From Diadophis punctatus similis (lineage: Eukaryota; Chordata; Lepidosauria; Squamata; Dipsadidae): DNA of 64,000 bases. A model generated the notes under the pieces. It did no database searches. It saw only the letters and a list, made by a program, of their open reading frames with translations, and was not told where the DNA came from. Below, one piece after another: positions 1-12,384 of the stretch. Where the stretch lies: the NCBI GenBank assembly GCA_023053685.1, contig JALIGW010000028.1, forward strand, positions 6,174,501-6,238,500, in the 5' to 3' direction. A program made the translations under genes and the position numbers. Position 1 is the first letter of the stretch, and every line of letters starts with the position of its first letter.

Positions 1-300
1 TTTTAATCTTTTTTTATAAATATATATTTTTATTGAAGTTTTTAATAGGAGCAATAACTAATACGAAGTAAAATAGAACAAAGAAAATGAAAGAGAAAGA
101 GAGAAATAAAATGCTGAAGTGCAATAATTAAAAAAGTAGAAAAAAGAGAAAAATATAGAAGTGGCTTCTGATCTCCTTCACAGCAGTTATAAGTACAATT
201 ACATGTTAACTTATCTCTGTAAAGTTATATCATAATAGCTGAATAAATAATAGGGAGTAGAATAAATAATACCTAGCACAGGGAGTAGAATAAATAGCTA
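1..300. other. AT-rich block, possible LINE relic
   Basis: No gene is visible. The stretch around 165-225 (a 'cttctgatctcc..cagcagttataa' pattern) resembles 38855-38895, which lies in a degenerate minus-strand LINE. This may therefore be another old fragment of the same family. It runs straight into the pentanucleotide array. Confidence 0.3.
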
Positions 301-1075
301 CTATAATAATAGTAGAATATATAATATAATAATTATAATATAATACGATACGATACGATACGATACGATACGATACGATACGATACTATAATAATATAAT
401 ATAATATAATATAATATAATATAATATAATATAATATAATATAATATAATATAATATAATATAATATAATATAATATAATATAATATAATATAATATATT
501 ATATTATAATATTATAATATTATAATATATAATATAATATTATAATATAATGTAATGTAATGTAATATAATATAATAAATATAATAATAATATAATATAA
601 TATAATATAATATAATATAATATAATATAATATAATATAATATAATATAATATAATATAATATAATATAATATAATATAATATAATATAATATAATATAA
701 TATAATATAATATAATATAATATATTATAATATTATAATATATAACTATTATAATATATAATATTATAATATAATATTATAATATAATGTAATGTAATGT
801 AATATAATATAATATAATATAATATAATAATAATATAATATAATATAATATAATATAATATAATATAATATAATATAATATAATATAATATAATATAATA
901 TAATATAATATAATATAATATAATATAATATAATATAATATAATATAATATAATATAATATAATATAATATAATATAATATAATATAATATAATATAATA
1001 TAATATAATATATATAATATAATATAAATATAATATAATATAATATAATATAATATAATATAATAATATAAACAA
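301..1075. repeat. (ATAAT)n pentanucleotide array with a (CGATA)n block
   Basis: About 0.75 kb with a 5-bp period. A (CGATA)n block of about 9 units lies near 342-388, followed by long (ATAAT)n runs. Two similar interruptions, each ending in three TAATG units (about 490-565 and 720-805), suggest that array plus interruption was duplicated once. Open frames of 100-150 aa across it are periodicity artefacts. Confidence 0.93.
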
Positions 1076-1219
1076 TTATATTGATATGAGGAAGTGCTGG
1101 GAAATAGTGATTTACAGATCAATGTGAATGACTTTTCAAAAGTGGAGTTGAAAAATATATAAATGTGGTACCCTTGAAATGATGAAAAAGAAGTCATAAA
1201 TATAGGGGGAATGTCTAAA

Positions 1220-1605
1220 ATAATAAGGCTGTAGGAGTAGATAGTTTAAGTGAAGAGTTAAAATCTGGATATAGCCTTGCTATGGAACCACTTGTGCAAC
1301 TTGTTCTACTATGTGTGTGAAGACTGCATCTGTGGCCTGATAATTGGAAGAATACTATTATTGTCCCCCTGTATAATGAGGGAGATAGGAAGAATGAGTG
1401 CAAACCTATAGGAGGATTAGATTGTTAGGTGTGCCTGGGAAGGCATTTGGCAGAATTTTAATTGAAAGCTGTAAAAGGTGACCCCTTGAAATTTGGGAAG
1501 TACAATACTGGACAGAGAATTTCTGACATAGTTTTTCCTTAGCAGTTAATGAAAAAATGGGAGAAAGAAAATTTTGATTTGGGGAAAGCATATGATAAAT
1601 TTAAT
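1220..1605 (+). pseudogene. RTE-type LINE reverse transcriptase fragment
   Basis: The plus-strand conceptual translation has several stops. It still shows fragments typical of RTE-clade reverse transcriptases: 'IIVPLYNEGDR', then 'NECKPIGG', then 'LGKAYDKFN' in place of the usual 'LEKAYDRVN'. The 5' and 3' parts of the element are absent. Clade assignment is by motif only; a BovB-like relative is possible. Confidence 0.55.
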
Positions 1606-1610
1606 TCAAT

Positions 1611-1618
1611 TAAATTAG

Positions 1619-1701
<83 letters not shown>
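1611..1701. repeat. (GA)n microsatellite
   Basis: An interrupted GA dinucleotide run directly follows the RTE relic. Confidence 0.95.
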
Positions 1702-1704
<3 letters not shown>

Positions 1705-2150
1705 ACTCTCTCTTGGGCCCCACCTTAGAGCTTCCTGTTGCTGTGTAAGGGCAGGAATCCTGATTGGTTGTCAGACTCCCATGGGGCCATGCAGGGGTAA
1801 CTTTGTAGGTTGTCTTGAGTCCCAAGCTTGGTTGAATCTTGTTGGGTGATGATGTAATGAAGAGGGTTTGGGGCAATTCCTATTATGGCTGAGGGCTAAT
1901 CCTACCTTTGTTGGATCTTGGGTGAGGGTATTTGCTTATGAATAGACCTAGACATCTCTTACGTGTTGACATCTGCTGTGGGTTTATTGAGGAGGGTGGG
2001 GCTATTAAGAGTTGAGTCTGCTTCCTGCCTTAAAAAAACATGTTTCTCCATTTCTCATCCAGGGAAATATAATATTCTGCCTTTTTAATATTTCCAAAAA
2101 TATTTCATTCTTCTAGGATAGGGGTGGGTGCTAACTTTCTACAAACCTAA
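1702..2150 (-). mobile_element. Possible solo LTR relic, minus orientation
   Basis: The last 110 bases (about 2040-2150: 'CTGCCTTTTTAAT', 'AAAATATTTCATTCT', 'ACTTTCTACA') match the end of the LTR-like element at 39657-40160. The left part is only weakly similar. No target duplication was found. Confidence 0.35.
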
Positions 2151-3158
2151 ATTATTTTCTGCAAAAGTTAAATAGATTGTCCATCCAAGATGGAGCACAT
2201 GTTGTCAAAACTTATTGAGGTAATCTAGTAATACTGACACTGCACAGGATCATGCTCTCTCTAAGAATTTCTAACTTGGCACTTGGTTGATTTACCAGTT
2301 TGACTTTAGCTGGATCAAGATGTCCTGTCAAATGCCATGTCATGATGCTTCACTTGGCTGAATTACTTATTCCACATGATACAGCCTTGGAGATAACCTA
2401 GGAACTCACCTGGTATAAATGTACCAGCCAGACTCCTGGGGCACTAGAGATGGCAGCCCTTTCAGTGGTAATCTCCTTTGGAACAGTTACTTTTGTCATA
2501 GGTTTAGTTTAGGTTAAGTTAGATAAGTGCATGTGAGATTTATTTTAAAGTTTAGATTTTGAACATGTATATATTCTATTTTCATTTCTAGTTTTTCTTG
2601 ATGTGTATGATTTTATTACATGCAGACCAGGTAACCTAGAAATGTTAATTATAAATACGAGCTCACTAAGTGGGTTGGATTATGGATTTCAAATCCAAGT
2701 TTTATGCCCCCTCCAAATGTAAACCAAATTTTGTCTGAATTGATGGTTTTGTTGTCCCTGCTCAAACAAACTATTTAAGAAGTCTTAAAGGGGTCCAGTA
2801 TAAAAGAACACCATGTTCACCACACATAACAAAGAAGAGTTTACATCTCTTATACTGTCACAATTTTCATCAGCTATAAGTGGTGATAATGCCAAAAGCA
2901 ACGAAGATATCAATTCAGCCAATCTCTTGCCCTACATTTGATCAAAAATAATCCCAAGAAACTTGATCCTGTGTCCAGTGCTGTGATCTGCCCTAGACAC
3001 CAGCCTTGTTTCTTGCATCCTGCATTTTATGGCCTTTCATAATTGGGAAAGGTGAAAGGTCAAACAATAGAGCCATTGTACCAGCCTTCCAATCCTTTTT
3101 AAATGCATGTGAAAGACAAATTTCCCTAGAGACTCCACGGAATATTGCCTTAGGCAAG
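2151..3158. other. No recognised feature
   Basis: Ordinary AT-rich non-coding sequence. No open frame with protein character and no repeat that I recognise. Confidence 0.6.
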
Positions 3159-3165
3159 GGGGGGG

Positions 3166-3261
<96 letters not shown>
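3159..3261. repeat. Poly-G plus (GA)n microsatellite
   Basis: About nine G residues followed by about 90 bp of GA, with one GGA interruption near 3227. Confidence 0.95.
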
Positions 3262-3262
<1 letters not shown>

Positions 3263-4127
3263 AATCCAGAAGATAAAAAGTGACATCAAAGGAAGCAATG
3301 GTCAACTGTCCATTTGGAGCTGTGGCTTGTTGTAAAGTGAAGGGAAACCAAATTGGTAGCTTTTAAGAATCTTACATGATAATAATATTTCTTTCACCAG
3401 GAGAAGGAGGACAGTGCTCCACTGTAAACCAAAGTTGTTAGTTGGCTTGATGCCCAGACAAAATCATTTAAATCATCTTTAGTGCCTCCAGTATAAGTCA
3501 CTGCCTTTGTTTATAACAATCACAAGAGAATCAAAACTAATATATTTCTCAAATCAACCTCTGAATGTAAGCTCAGGATCAAAAATTAACATCATAAACT
3601 TCCAAAAGCCTTTAATTCTAGCAAACATCTTTAACCTTATCACTGGGTCATTTTAGTGCTTCACTTAAAGAAAGAAATCCTACAAAACAAGCTTTGCAAT
3701 AGAATGTGAGAACTAATAGCTTTCTGAGTTTACAAAGCCAGCTTCATTTTAGAAATTATTTTGGTACATGCGGGTAATAATTACTAGTAAAGCTTGGAAA
3801 TGTCCAGAGAACTTAATCTACTTGGACAATATATAAATGTCATAAAGCACAATCTAAAACGTGTCTGTGTGGACAAAGAACGTATTATCACCTTGATCTC
3901 AAAACTGTTTTCAATACATCAATCATAATATACTTCTGGATTGGCTTTGAGGTTTAGGAGTGGAGGATCTTCTATCTTCTTCTATACTATAGTAATTTCA
4001 AGTCAATTTTGGGGAGAATGAAGGAAATAGATCTAGCCCAAGGCCTCTACCACTGCAACTTTCCCTAGACTCTTTTCTCTCTCCATGCCTATTTAATGCC
4101 TACATGATATCTCTGGGTGAGGTCAAT
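3262..4127. other. No recognised feature
   Basis: AT-rich sequence with no coding signal or recognised repeat. Confidence 0.6.
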
Positions 4128-4350
4128 AATAGCAATAGCACTTACAGTAGACTTCCATACTGCCCCATAGTGCTTTACTCTCTGGGCAGTTTACACTGTC
4201 GTCATATTGCCCCCCAACAATCTAGATCCTCAATTTAACAACTTTAGAAGGATGGAGGGCTGAGTCAATCTTGAGCCCATCAGGATCGAACTCCAGGCAG
4301 TGGGCAGAGAGTCTGCAATACTGCATTCTAATCACCACACTACCATGGCT
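4128..4350 (-). mobile_element. tRNA-derived squamate SINE, degraded
   Basis: Same family as 28240-28470. It contains 'CATAGTGCTTTAC', 'CATATTGCCCCC', 'GAAGGATGGAGGGCTGAGTCAA' in shorter diverged form, and a tRNA-like head at the right end. The element therefore reads on the minus strand, and its 3' 'tattgctatt'-type tail is at about 4128. Confidence 0.7.
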
Positions 4351-4544
4351 CATAAGTATGGGGTCAGTCTGCAGGGTTTGGATCCAAGATTCTGGAAGTT
4401 CTCTTTCTTTGATTCTGGAAGGGGTTATATTGGTGTGCAATTTGAAGATCCTCTTAGAGTCTCAGATTCTGTTAGAAGAGCAAATAACCACCGTATCCAG
4501 GATGGTCTTTACACAAATCTATCATGCCAATTTAATTTAATAAT

Positions 4545-4625
4545 TTAATTTAATAAATGTTCTTATAAGCCGCCCAATCCTGTAGGACTCAGGGCGGCGT
4601 ACAACATAGATAAGAACAGTACAAT
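4545..4625 (-). mobile_element. LINE 3'-end fragment
   Basis: 'AAGCCGCCCAATCC..ACTCAGGGCGGCGTA' is the reverse complement of the 'gccgccctgagtc..gggcggcatataa' 3' end seen at 30620-30665 and 51095-51135. Confidence 0.55.
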
Positions 4626-4789
4626 AAAAACAATAATAACATTTTTTAAAAAAAATCAGTTTAAACATTTTAAAAAATGTTTTAAAAAAAACATTTTAAA
4701 AAAATTGTGCCTATTCTGGATTGGGAGACTCCATTCCCAGTGATTCCTGACTTGCTCATCTACCATCTACACTACTACAGTACACTATA

Positions 4790-5095
4790 CATGATAATGT
4801 TCTTGAAAGCCATCCAAAGCTACAATTGGTCCGTAATGCATTGACACAAGTAGACATGAATGCACCTCAATTGCATTCAAGGTGTAGATTATCATCTGTG
4901 AAGCCCTTCATGGCTAGGGCTATGTTACTTGCAGTACCACCTGTATGGGTCCGCTCTAACAGAGATCAAGCACAAGTGTGCACACTTTGGAACACTTCCT
5001 TGAAACAGTATCACCTTATGGGTCCAAGGAGGCATGTCTTCTCTGTTGAAAACCTGCCCTATGGAACCTCATTCTTCCAATTTTTTTCAGCTGGC
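4790..5095 (+). pseudogene. LINE reverse transcriptase C-terminal relic
   Basis: The reading near 4815-5085 includes 'PKLQLVRNALTQ', 'MARAMLLAVPPVW' and a diverged 'RHVFSVENLPYGTSFF'. This is the usual end of CR1/L2-group LINE proteins ('..R.FSVAAPxLWNxLP..'). It is fragmentary and lacks the catalytic part. Confidence 0.5.
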
Positions 5096-5189
5096 CCCAA
5101 ACCTTCTATACCCCAAAGACCTGGTTCTTCTCCAAACATTGGAACAAACTGTGGGGTGAGTCTACAGAGAGTTCAAGTCTTTTAAATTA

Positions 5190-6234
5190 CTGTGTTGATT
5201 GACCTTGGTTGCTATTGTTATTGCTGTAATTAGTGCATTTTTCATTCCTTGTTTGCATAGTTTTTTTTTTAATTGTAAGTTTCCCAGAGACACTCTTGTG
5301 AATTGGGTTATCACAGAAACCAAATAGATAACACACAATCCCTATATTCAGACCAGATGGATGTCTAAGCTTTATTTGTCTCATAAATTCTATTTGTCAT
5401 TGTTTTCATTCATGGAGGATCATTGTATTCTCTCACATAAGGAAATATAAAAAAGCAACATAGTGTTATCCTGTATCAACAATACCTTCCTCTGGCTCCC
5501 AGAAGTGATCTATCCTGGACATTTTCTGTAGATGACTAAAGGAGGTAAAAAGGTACATGATGATTCAAAGCAAGGAATAAATCTCTTTGGGCTGATGTCT
5601 CCCAGTGCTATCTTCTGAAATTTCCACACGTGGGACGTGTAGAATCTCTGCAAGGCAATGTCTCTTACTTTTAATCCTTGTAAAAGTTCCAGAAGAATAC
5701 ATTATGCAGTGACTTCAGAATCCACTGAGACAGCCTGGAAGATTAATTGACCCATCTGTATTAATTTTCCTAAATGTTGGCCTTAGACCCTATTGAGTTT
5801 ATTCCAAAGTCACCTGCAGCTGATAAGCGACTGTACACAAAAGCATTTTAGTTTTAGCCAAAAATAGCAAATATGAAACTGTTCTATAACTTCCCAAAAG
5901 AAGGGGATGAAAAGAAAATGAGCTCTAGCCAATCTCAGGATAAATGGTGTAGTTCTATAAAGTACTACTTTCCAAGTGAGAGAATACAGCCGCTCTGAAC
6001 TTTGGGAGAAGGTTGGGGGAAGGCAATCTTTCTGCTATTTTAATCAATGCCATGTAAGGATAAACAAAACAAGGATTTTCATCAGTTAGAAGAAAATTGT
6101 TGTTGTGTAGTTAGCATTTTGGAAAGCAACTTCACAGAAATATGACAGGGAGAATAATAGAGCCCACTGATTTGAAATGTCAAGTTTTGTTCCTTGTTTC
6201 CAACCATTCTGATCATTACTTTGGATATTGCAAT
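5190..6234. other. No recognised feature
   Basis: No coding signal. Near 5585-5640 there is a short stretch with CpGs ('cacgtgggacgtg') but no other regulatory context. Confidence 0.55.
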
Positions 6235-6471
6235 TCAAAATCATAATCATAATCATAATAGAGCTGGAAGGGACCTTGGAGGTCTTCTAGTCCAGCCCCC
6301 TGCTCAAGCAGGAGATCCTATACCATTTCAGACAAGTGACTGTCCAGTCTCTTCTTAAAAACCTCCAGTAATGAAGCATCCACAACTTCTGAAGGCAAGC
6401 TGTTCCATTGGTTAATTGTCCTCACTGTTAGGAAGTTTATCCTCAATTTCAGGTTGCTTCTATCTGTTCGG
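6235..6471 (-). mobile_element. CR1 LINE 3' end
   Basis: It starts with short tandem 'ATCATA' units, the reversed CR1 3' tail, then 'GGAAGGGACCTTGGAGGTC' and 'CTAGTCCAGCCCCCTGCTCA'. These are diagnostic of the CR1 3' untranslated end. It is 5'-truncated by about 6471. Confidence 0.88.
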
Positions 6472-6685
6472 AAGTGCGTGCCACCGTCGCGCACGCTTTT
6501 TCACCCTCTGTGCATGCGCAGAAGGCTTTGCGCATGTGCAGAGGGTTAAAAAAAGAAAATGGCGGCGTCCGGGCGGGTGGGCGGAGCCTCGCGCTGCCGC
6601 CGCTACCGGTTCTCCAAACCACCGGCAGCCGTTGCTACCGGTACACCTGAATCGGGCCGAACCAGTAGCATTTCACCCCTACTCT
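6472..6685. mobile_element. Non-autonomous hAT-type element, partial
   Basis: A CpG-rich block with 'gcatgcgcagaaggc', 'AATGGCGGCGTCC' and 'CTACCGGTTC', ending in 'CATTTCACCCCTA'. It resembles the complete hAT-type copies at 11418, 18348, 23918 and 36375. No clean 8-bp duplication was found, so it is probably truncated on the left. Confidence 0.55.
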
Positions 6686-7929
6686 TTCTCCTTCAGGCTA
6701 TCTCCTGGCCTGGCCTGTAGCATCAGCCTCTCATGGAAGGCAGGGGTTAATGTCTAGATGTAGCAGCAAAGGCTGACTTGGCTGCAACAGACATTAACTT
6801 CCACATAAAATCTGGCAGGAGTGGAATGACGGAAAAAGCAGCCAGAGGTCATGCCCAGCCTAAGCTCTGGAGTAATGAGTAGAAAATCAAAACAAAGGGG
6901 GAAGGGAAGTTACATCCATCCATTTACCTTAGGCTTGGGTTCCTATCTCTTCAGAAGTATCAGGGGCCTGTCATCAGTTTGTTATGCTGCAAAGGTGCCT
7001 CCAGGAAGATGAGGTAATATTAAACATTAACTGCACTAGTAGTCACTGCACAGCAGGCAAACCTTCATCCCCAAGACTTTTTTCTTCTCTGCTATGACAA
7101 ACAAGGTCATGTGATTTTTATTTTGAGACCTTCTCAGAGTTGCTGTCTTGCCTCTGGGGTTCATTCAGTAAATGAACAGCAATAGCATTTCCTAATTCTA
7201 CCTCTTTTAAACCAGCTGCTGCCATTTTCACTGGGATATAATTCCCAAAATTTCTAGCTGCATTGGCCACACTGAGAAACCCTAAGAAGTGTTTATTCCA
7301 GAACTTCTAGAAGGCTCTGAATTGGGGAAGCCTGCCTTAATCACACAAGAGACACCTTTGCATGCCATACTAAGCTAGACTTAGTGAGAAACATGTGCAG
7401 GATGCTTATTTGTGGTTGGTATACCCCATTTGTGGCAACTCAGTCAGCTAGCCAGCCAGGTTTATCAGTCACGGGTCTTGGCAACCAGCAGCTCTATCAA
7501 TCTTAGAGCGTCTGGCATAACATCAGGCTGTGCTTTTGTTTGTTTTAGAACCAAGGGGATTCATATTTTATAGAGCTGGACATTTCTCCCTTATCGGATA
7601 AGAAAACAGCCTCCTCACCTGAGTCCAAAAGCAGATTCAGATATATTTTTTGCTCCATTATCAGAACTGACAGGCAACTGTTTCTGGAAGGCAAAAAGAG
7701 ACAACATCCTCTATCAAATTTTTGCTTCTCCTGAGCGCAGCCTTTACACACGTTGCTCTCATCTCCTCTGCTCTGTTCGGCTCTGCTGCCAAATCACAAC
7801 TTTCTTACCCATGCTGGCTCCAGAGCGTCAGAGATGGCTGTGGGCTAAAGTCAGCAGTTCATTGGTTACTTTGTGCAACAAAGACCATCCCTTCAATTGA
7901 GCCATTGCTTCATCTGAACTCTCGTATTA
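6686..7929. other. No recognised feature
   Basis: Non-coding sequence. Around 7215-7330 it vaguely resembles an eroded hAT MITE, but not enough to call. Confidence 0.5.
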
Positions 7930-8654
7930 CAGGCAGCCCTCGACTTATGACCACAACTGAGCCCAAAATTTCTGCTCTTAAGCAAGACATCTGTTAAGTA
8001 AGTTTTTATCAGAGTTTGTTGCAAAAAATTCAATTTCCAGAAGCACACACAGATGACTGATTCAGCTGGATTCATTAACTTCTTTATAAACATAGTAATA
8101 TATATATTTACAATACCACAAGTAGATTATTTCTTTAAGTAAACACAAGCAGGAGAGTTAGTTTCATTTCAGCAGAGCAGAAAAGCACAGAGAGGGCTGA
8201 GAGTACAGACAGCACAGAGTGGGCTGAGCCACGCCCAGCCTTAAGCTAAGTTTTCAGTTTCGATTCTCTGCACAGACTCAGAAGTGTTTAGCTCCCATTG
8301 GCTGACTTACTGTAGTTGCTATGCCTATTCATTGGCTGACCTTGTTAACATTGCTCTCCCAGTCATGAATATTCTAACAGTTTTGCCCCGTTTTACGATC
8401 TTTCTTGACACACGTTAAGTGAATCACTGCAGTTGTTATGTTAGTAACAGGGTTGTTAAGTGAACCTGGCTTCCTCATTGACTTTGCTTGTCAGAGGATC
8501 ACAAAAGGTGATTATATGAACCCGGGACACTGCAACCGTCATAAATATGTAGGCTGCCATGTGTCTGAATTTTGATCAGTCATGTCACTTTTTTCAGTGC
8601 CATTGTAACTTCGAACAGTCACTAAATGAACCATTGTAAGTCGAGGACTATCTG
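7930..8654. mobile_element. TA-flanked MITE-like element, interrupted by an LTR
   Basis: The ends are inverted: 'CAGGCAGCCCTCGACTTA' at left and 'TAAGTCGAGGACTATCTG' at right. They are flanked by TA dinucleotides (7928-7929 and 8655-8656), as expected for a Tc1/mariner-type target. The interior is full of short 'TTAAGTGA' and 'GTTGTTAAG' motifs. A 363-bp LTR (8017-8379) is inserted within it. Older relatives lie at about 9820, 16780 and 43525. Confidence 0.7.
8017..8379 (-). mobile_element. Solo LTR inserted in the TA-flanked element
   Basis: Read on the minus strand it begins TGTTAGAATATTC and ends TTTTTTGCAACA, the TG...CA ends of an LTR. It interrupts the host repeat between 'aagttttt' and 'agttttgcccc'. 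The target duplication is ambiguous (a GTT or AGTTT overlap). No internal retroviral or Gypsy coding sequence is present. Confidence 0.55.
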
Positions 8655-8656
8655 TA

Positions 8657-9430
8657 TTAAGACTTCTATTTCTCCTCTGTTACAATAGCATATTTATTTA
8701 TTTATTTTATTTACCATTAATAAATAAATATTATAATAATGACTTAAATTTTGTCTGGGACCCATTGCTGGTGACTGGGGAATTATGAGAGTTGAAGTCC
8801 ACACATCTTAAAGCTTCCAGGTTTAGAAAAGGCTGTTTTATCCCAAAGCAGTTGGGTTTGGTCAGGAGCCTTGGTTGTAGGATTGCCAAAGCTTTTTGCA
8901 AATCTAAGAATGTAATATTTAATACTGAATTACCTTTGCCTATATTGTTGACCTCCTAAATATATAGTAAGAGAATCATCTTGTTTCTTTATTCAGGAAG
9001 GCTTGCTTGTTTTCTCTTTAAAATATTTGCAACCGTTTTCACTGAAGCCAATGTGAAGCTGCCTGGCTTATTATTTTCCTTATTCTCTCACAATCCTTTA
9101 AAAATCAGGGTCGCCCTGGCTATTTTTGAGTACAGTATTGACAAACAGATGTTGATGTTAAAGACAACCTGCATGATTTTGTTTAAAAGTCTGCTTACAT
9201 TTTTAAACAGGGTTTATCTTGTTTATCATATTATTAGGGCAAGACTTCAATTTTTTTTTAAAAAAAGTCTTGCCTTTAATATCTAGCCCTGCCCATTAAA
9301 AACTAATTTTTCGTTTTGAATCTTATGGTATATTTTCTGATCTGAGGTATACTTTCTAACTGAGATTCTATTCTTTTACTTTTGAATAATTTTCAGTCTA
9401 AAATCTTCCTTTTTTTCACTTCTACCTCTA
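8657..9430. other. Mostly unrecognised; one MITE relic
   Basis: About 8690-8735 is a short ATTT/AATA run. About 8765-8835 carries 'GAGAGTTGAAGTCCACA..CTTAAAG', one half of the palindromic MITE seen at 27403 and 30836. Nothing is recognised after that. Confidence 0.5.
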
Positions 9431-9433
9431 TTG

Positions 9434-9446
9434 TCTGTCGTCTGCC

Positions 9447-9529
<83 letters not shown>

Positions 9530-9575
9530 CCTCCCTCCCTCTCCTCCCTCTCTCCCTCTCCCCCTCCCTCCCTAT
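9434..9575. repeat. (CTGT)n(CT)n(CCCT)n compound microsatellite
   Basis: About 14 CTGT units to about 9492, then a CT run, then impure CCCT/CCTC units. Confidence 0.93.
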
Positions 9576-9819
9576 CTACCTACTGTACCTCATCTAAAAC
9601 TTGCTGTTCTGAAGCAAAGCATTACATTATTGAACTTTTGAGATATTTGCTTAAGGCACATTGAAGGCATGATCACAGTTCTCAATTGGCTCAATAGCTT
9701 TTTGGATTTTGGACAAGATTCTAGGCATTGTTTAAGACTAAATTCAGTGTTAGGTTGTCTCCTTACCTTCCTGAACAATAGTTCCATGGCATAATCATTA
9801 GGGCGTCAACAAGCTATAT

Positions 9820-9990
9820 CGATAGTCCTTGTTTAGCAACAGTTGGCACTGACAACTGAGTCAGTAAGCGAAGTCACTGAGTGAAACCACAATGGTGCTC
9901 ATGATCTTACTTCAGCTTTCCTTTTCTTTACAGATCTGTGAAGGTCATAATTGTAAAGATTGGTCATAAAGTTACATTTTCATCACCATC
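9820..9990. mobile_element. Relic of the TA-flanked element family
   Basis: Diverged sequence with 'TAGTCCTTGTTTAGCAAC' and 'TCAGTAAGCGAAGTCACT', similar in style to 7930-8654. The ends have eroded. Confidence 0.4.
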
Positions 9991-11196
9991 ATTAAGTGCA
10001 AATGGTCAGAAAACAAAACAGTTGCTCACAAGGACTAGTCAGTTTGTCACACGTAGAATATGCATTTTTCCATTCTAAATGAAGATGACCAATACCATTC
10101 TTTGCTATTGTTTCTTTTTTAGATGCCTCTCTGTGAAATAAATACATAAATGTTTCCATATGTACACCAGCTTTAGTTTCTTGATCAGGGAGCAATAGCA
10201 CAGCTCTAGTCTTAACTTGCTTTCTAGAGCTGACATACTGTATAACCTACTCCGATTTAGTAAAAGATTTGGTTTCATTTCTAAATTCTACTTCATGGGG
10301 CCCTGTGTTCTTTTTGCTATAAATGGCAACTTTCCTTCCAGAATCAACTGAATCTCATTGGTTATTTCCATTCCACTAGATTTCTGCAAAGTTTGCTATA
10401 GCTATGATTTCTTCTAATAATGAGAACACCAAATTGCCCATTTTGGCTTAAAGATTCCTGACATTTACATATAAACACCTTTGCACAGTTTAATCTTTGG
10501 ATTTTCTCTGGCATGTGCTTAAATCCTTGTGGCTTTCTTAATTGGCTACACACATTTGCCTAAACCTCACAAATCTAAACCCCTTCATCTGGCACCTCTA
10601 TCTCCTTCTGGCTCAGCTCTGCTTGCCTGAGTTTCTTAGTTTGTCAGCCCTAAGTATCAGGAGCCCTCTCTGCAATTTAAATTTTGTTTTCAGAAACTCT
10701 CAATCGTTTTTCTTCACGTTATTGATGCCAATTTGCACCACAACCATTAGTTGTTCCCTAGGACTTTCTACTAACTAGGCTATTTAGATAGTGTGTAATG
10801 TTCAAATTTTTGGACTAGGCAGGCAAGCCACCATGTGGTTGTCACACTTTTCACCTACCCCATCTATCTGTCACTCTTAATAAATCTCATACTATAATAA
10901 ATCTTACCATGTCACTGCCAAAGTTGTGCAGATGCTTAAACTCATGGTCCTTGTTCACTGCAAATGATAAAAGATTATTGTATTGTTGTTACTTTATCAT
11001 TTATAAAGAAACATTGAGACTGTGTTGAAAGGTACTAAATTTGCATGCCTGTTTCATTGTAATCTACAAAGAACTACCAATGCTTGTCACTGGGGATGGA
11101 TGCTTTGTGAGGTGGGGCTTCCTTGTTCTTGGGGAACAAACAGTTCCCCTTAACGCAACTCTAGGCTTTAGCAAATGAGATTGGAATGGCCAAACT
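9991..11196. other. No recognised feature
   Basis: Non-coding. Two short open frames of 60-80 codons have no recognisable protein character. Confidence 0.5.
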
Positions 11197-11990
11197 TTAC
11201 AGAATTACAGAATAATAGCATTGGAAGGCACCTTGGAGGTCTTCTAGTCCAACCTCCTGCTCAAGCAGAAGACCCTATATCATTCCAGAAAAATGATGGT
11301 CCAATCTCTTCTTAAAAACTTCCAGTGTTGGAGCACCCATAACTTCTGGAGGCAAGCTGTTCCATTGATTAATTGTTCTCTCTGACAGGAATTTTCTCAT
11401 TAATTCTAGGTTGGATCCAGGGGTGAGTTCCACTTACCTTCGCCACCGGTTCGCATCACGATATTTCATGCGCGCTCGCTTGCTCCGCTAGTGCGCACGC
11501 GCACATTCCCCCAGTGCAATTTCACTTCTGCGCATGCTCAGTAGCAAGATTCAGCCCAAAACACAGCTGAGGAGCTGATCAGCTGTGCTTCGGGTGAAGA
11601 AATAAAGGTGAGTATTAACCCGGGGGCGGGCTCTTTTTCAAGCCGCGGAAGAGGAGAAGCCATCCAAACACGGAAAAATTCACTAAAAATTCCCAAAAAA
11701 AGATGGCAGCGCCCACGGACCGGCACCTACCGAACCAGATCCGTGACACCATCATCACGTCACCAGCAGGTCGCTAACAGTTCAGGCGATCTGATCCGAA
11801 CTGGGAGGAACCCACCCTGGTTGGACCTCTCTTTGTTAGGCTTCCATCCATTACTTCTTGTCTTACCTTCAGGTACTTTGGAGAGTAGGTTGACCTCTTC
11901 ATCTCTGTGGCAGCCTCTTAAATATTGGAAGACTGCTGTCATGCCATTCTAGTCCTTCTCTTCATTAGATTAGACATTCCTCTTTACAAT
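11197..11990 (-). mobile_element. CR1 LINE 3' end, split by a hAT element
   Basis: The CR1 3' end reads on the minus strand in two blocks, 11197-11417 ('CCTTGGAGGTCTTCTAGTCC' and onward) and 11820-11990 ('CCATTACTTCTTGTC', 'TTGGAAGACTGCTGTCATG'). They are separated by the element at 11418-11819. The CR1 is therefore the older insertion. Confidence 0.85.
11418..11819. mobile_element. Non-autonomous hAT-type element in CR1
   Basis: Ends CAGGGGTGAG... and ...GAACCCACCCTG. It is flanked by GTTGGATC (11410-11417) and GTTGGACC (11820-11827), an 8-bp target duplication with one mismatch, as expected for hAT. The interior is CpG-rich with 'GCGCATGC' motifs and has no transposase. Confidence 0.82.
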
Positions 11991-12384
11991 GAGATCATGT
12001 GCATAGTTTAAGGAGGAAAGGAGGTTAATGACACCTCTGGGATATGAATACTTTCCTATGTCTGAGTGGTCAATAGAGTGATGTTTAGAATGGAAGCTTA
12101 GTCTCCGGAAGAGTATGAACCTTTGAGATGGATGCCCCGCTTCTTTGCAAACCTGTCTTAATATGCTCTTTTCTAAAGCTGCCCTCTAGCTTTTTGCATT
12201 TTTATTTTAAGTAGAATTTTAAGCTAGGTTTTTGTGGACTGAAACCATGGTTAGACAATGCTGTGAAATATAATGATTTTGAGGATCGAGTTTATGTTTG
12301 ATTCAGAAGGAAATTTTGTAACTAGATTGGTGGCTTTTCTTTGAAAATCTTTGCTTAAAACCCAATCCCCAATTCAGTTAATAT

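Noticed and set aside
733..1197. 154-codon minus-strand open frame of Tyr/Ile/Leu repeats
   Set aside because: It translates the ATAAT pentanucleotide array; the period gives a repetitive frame without protein character.
6472..6685. CpG-island promoter
   Set aside because: The CpG-rich block is explained by a hAT-type element related to several complete copies in the window.
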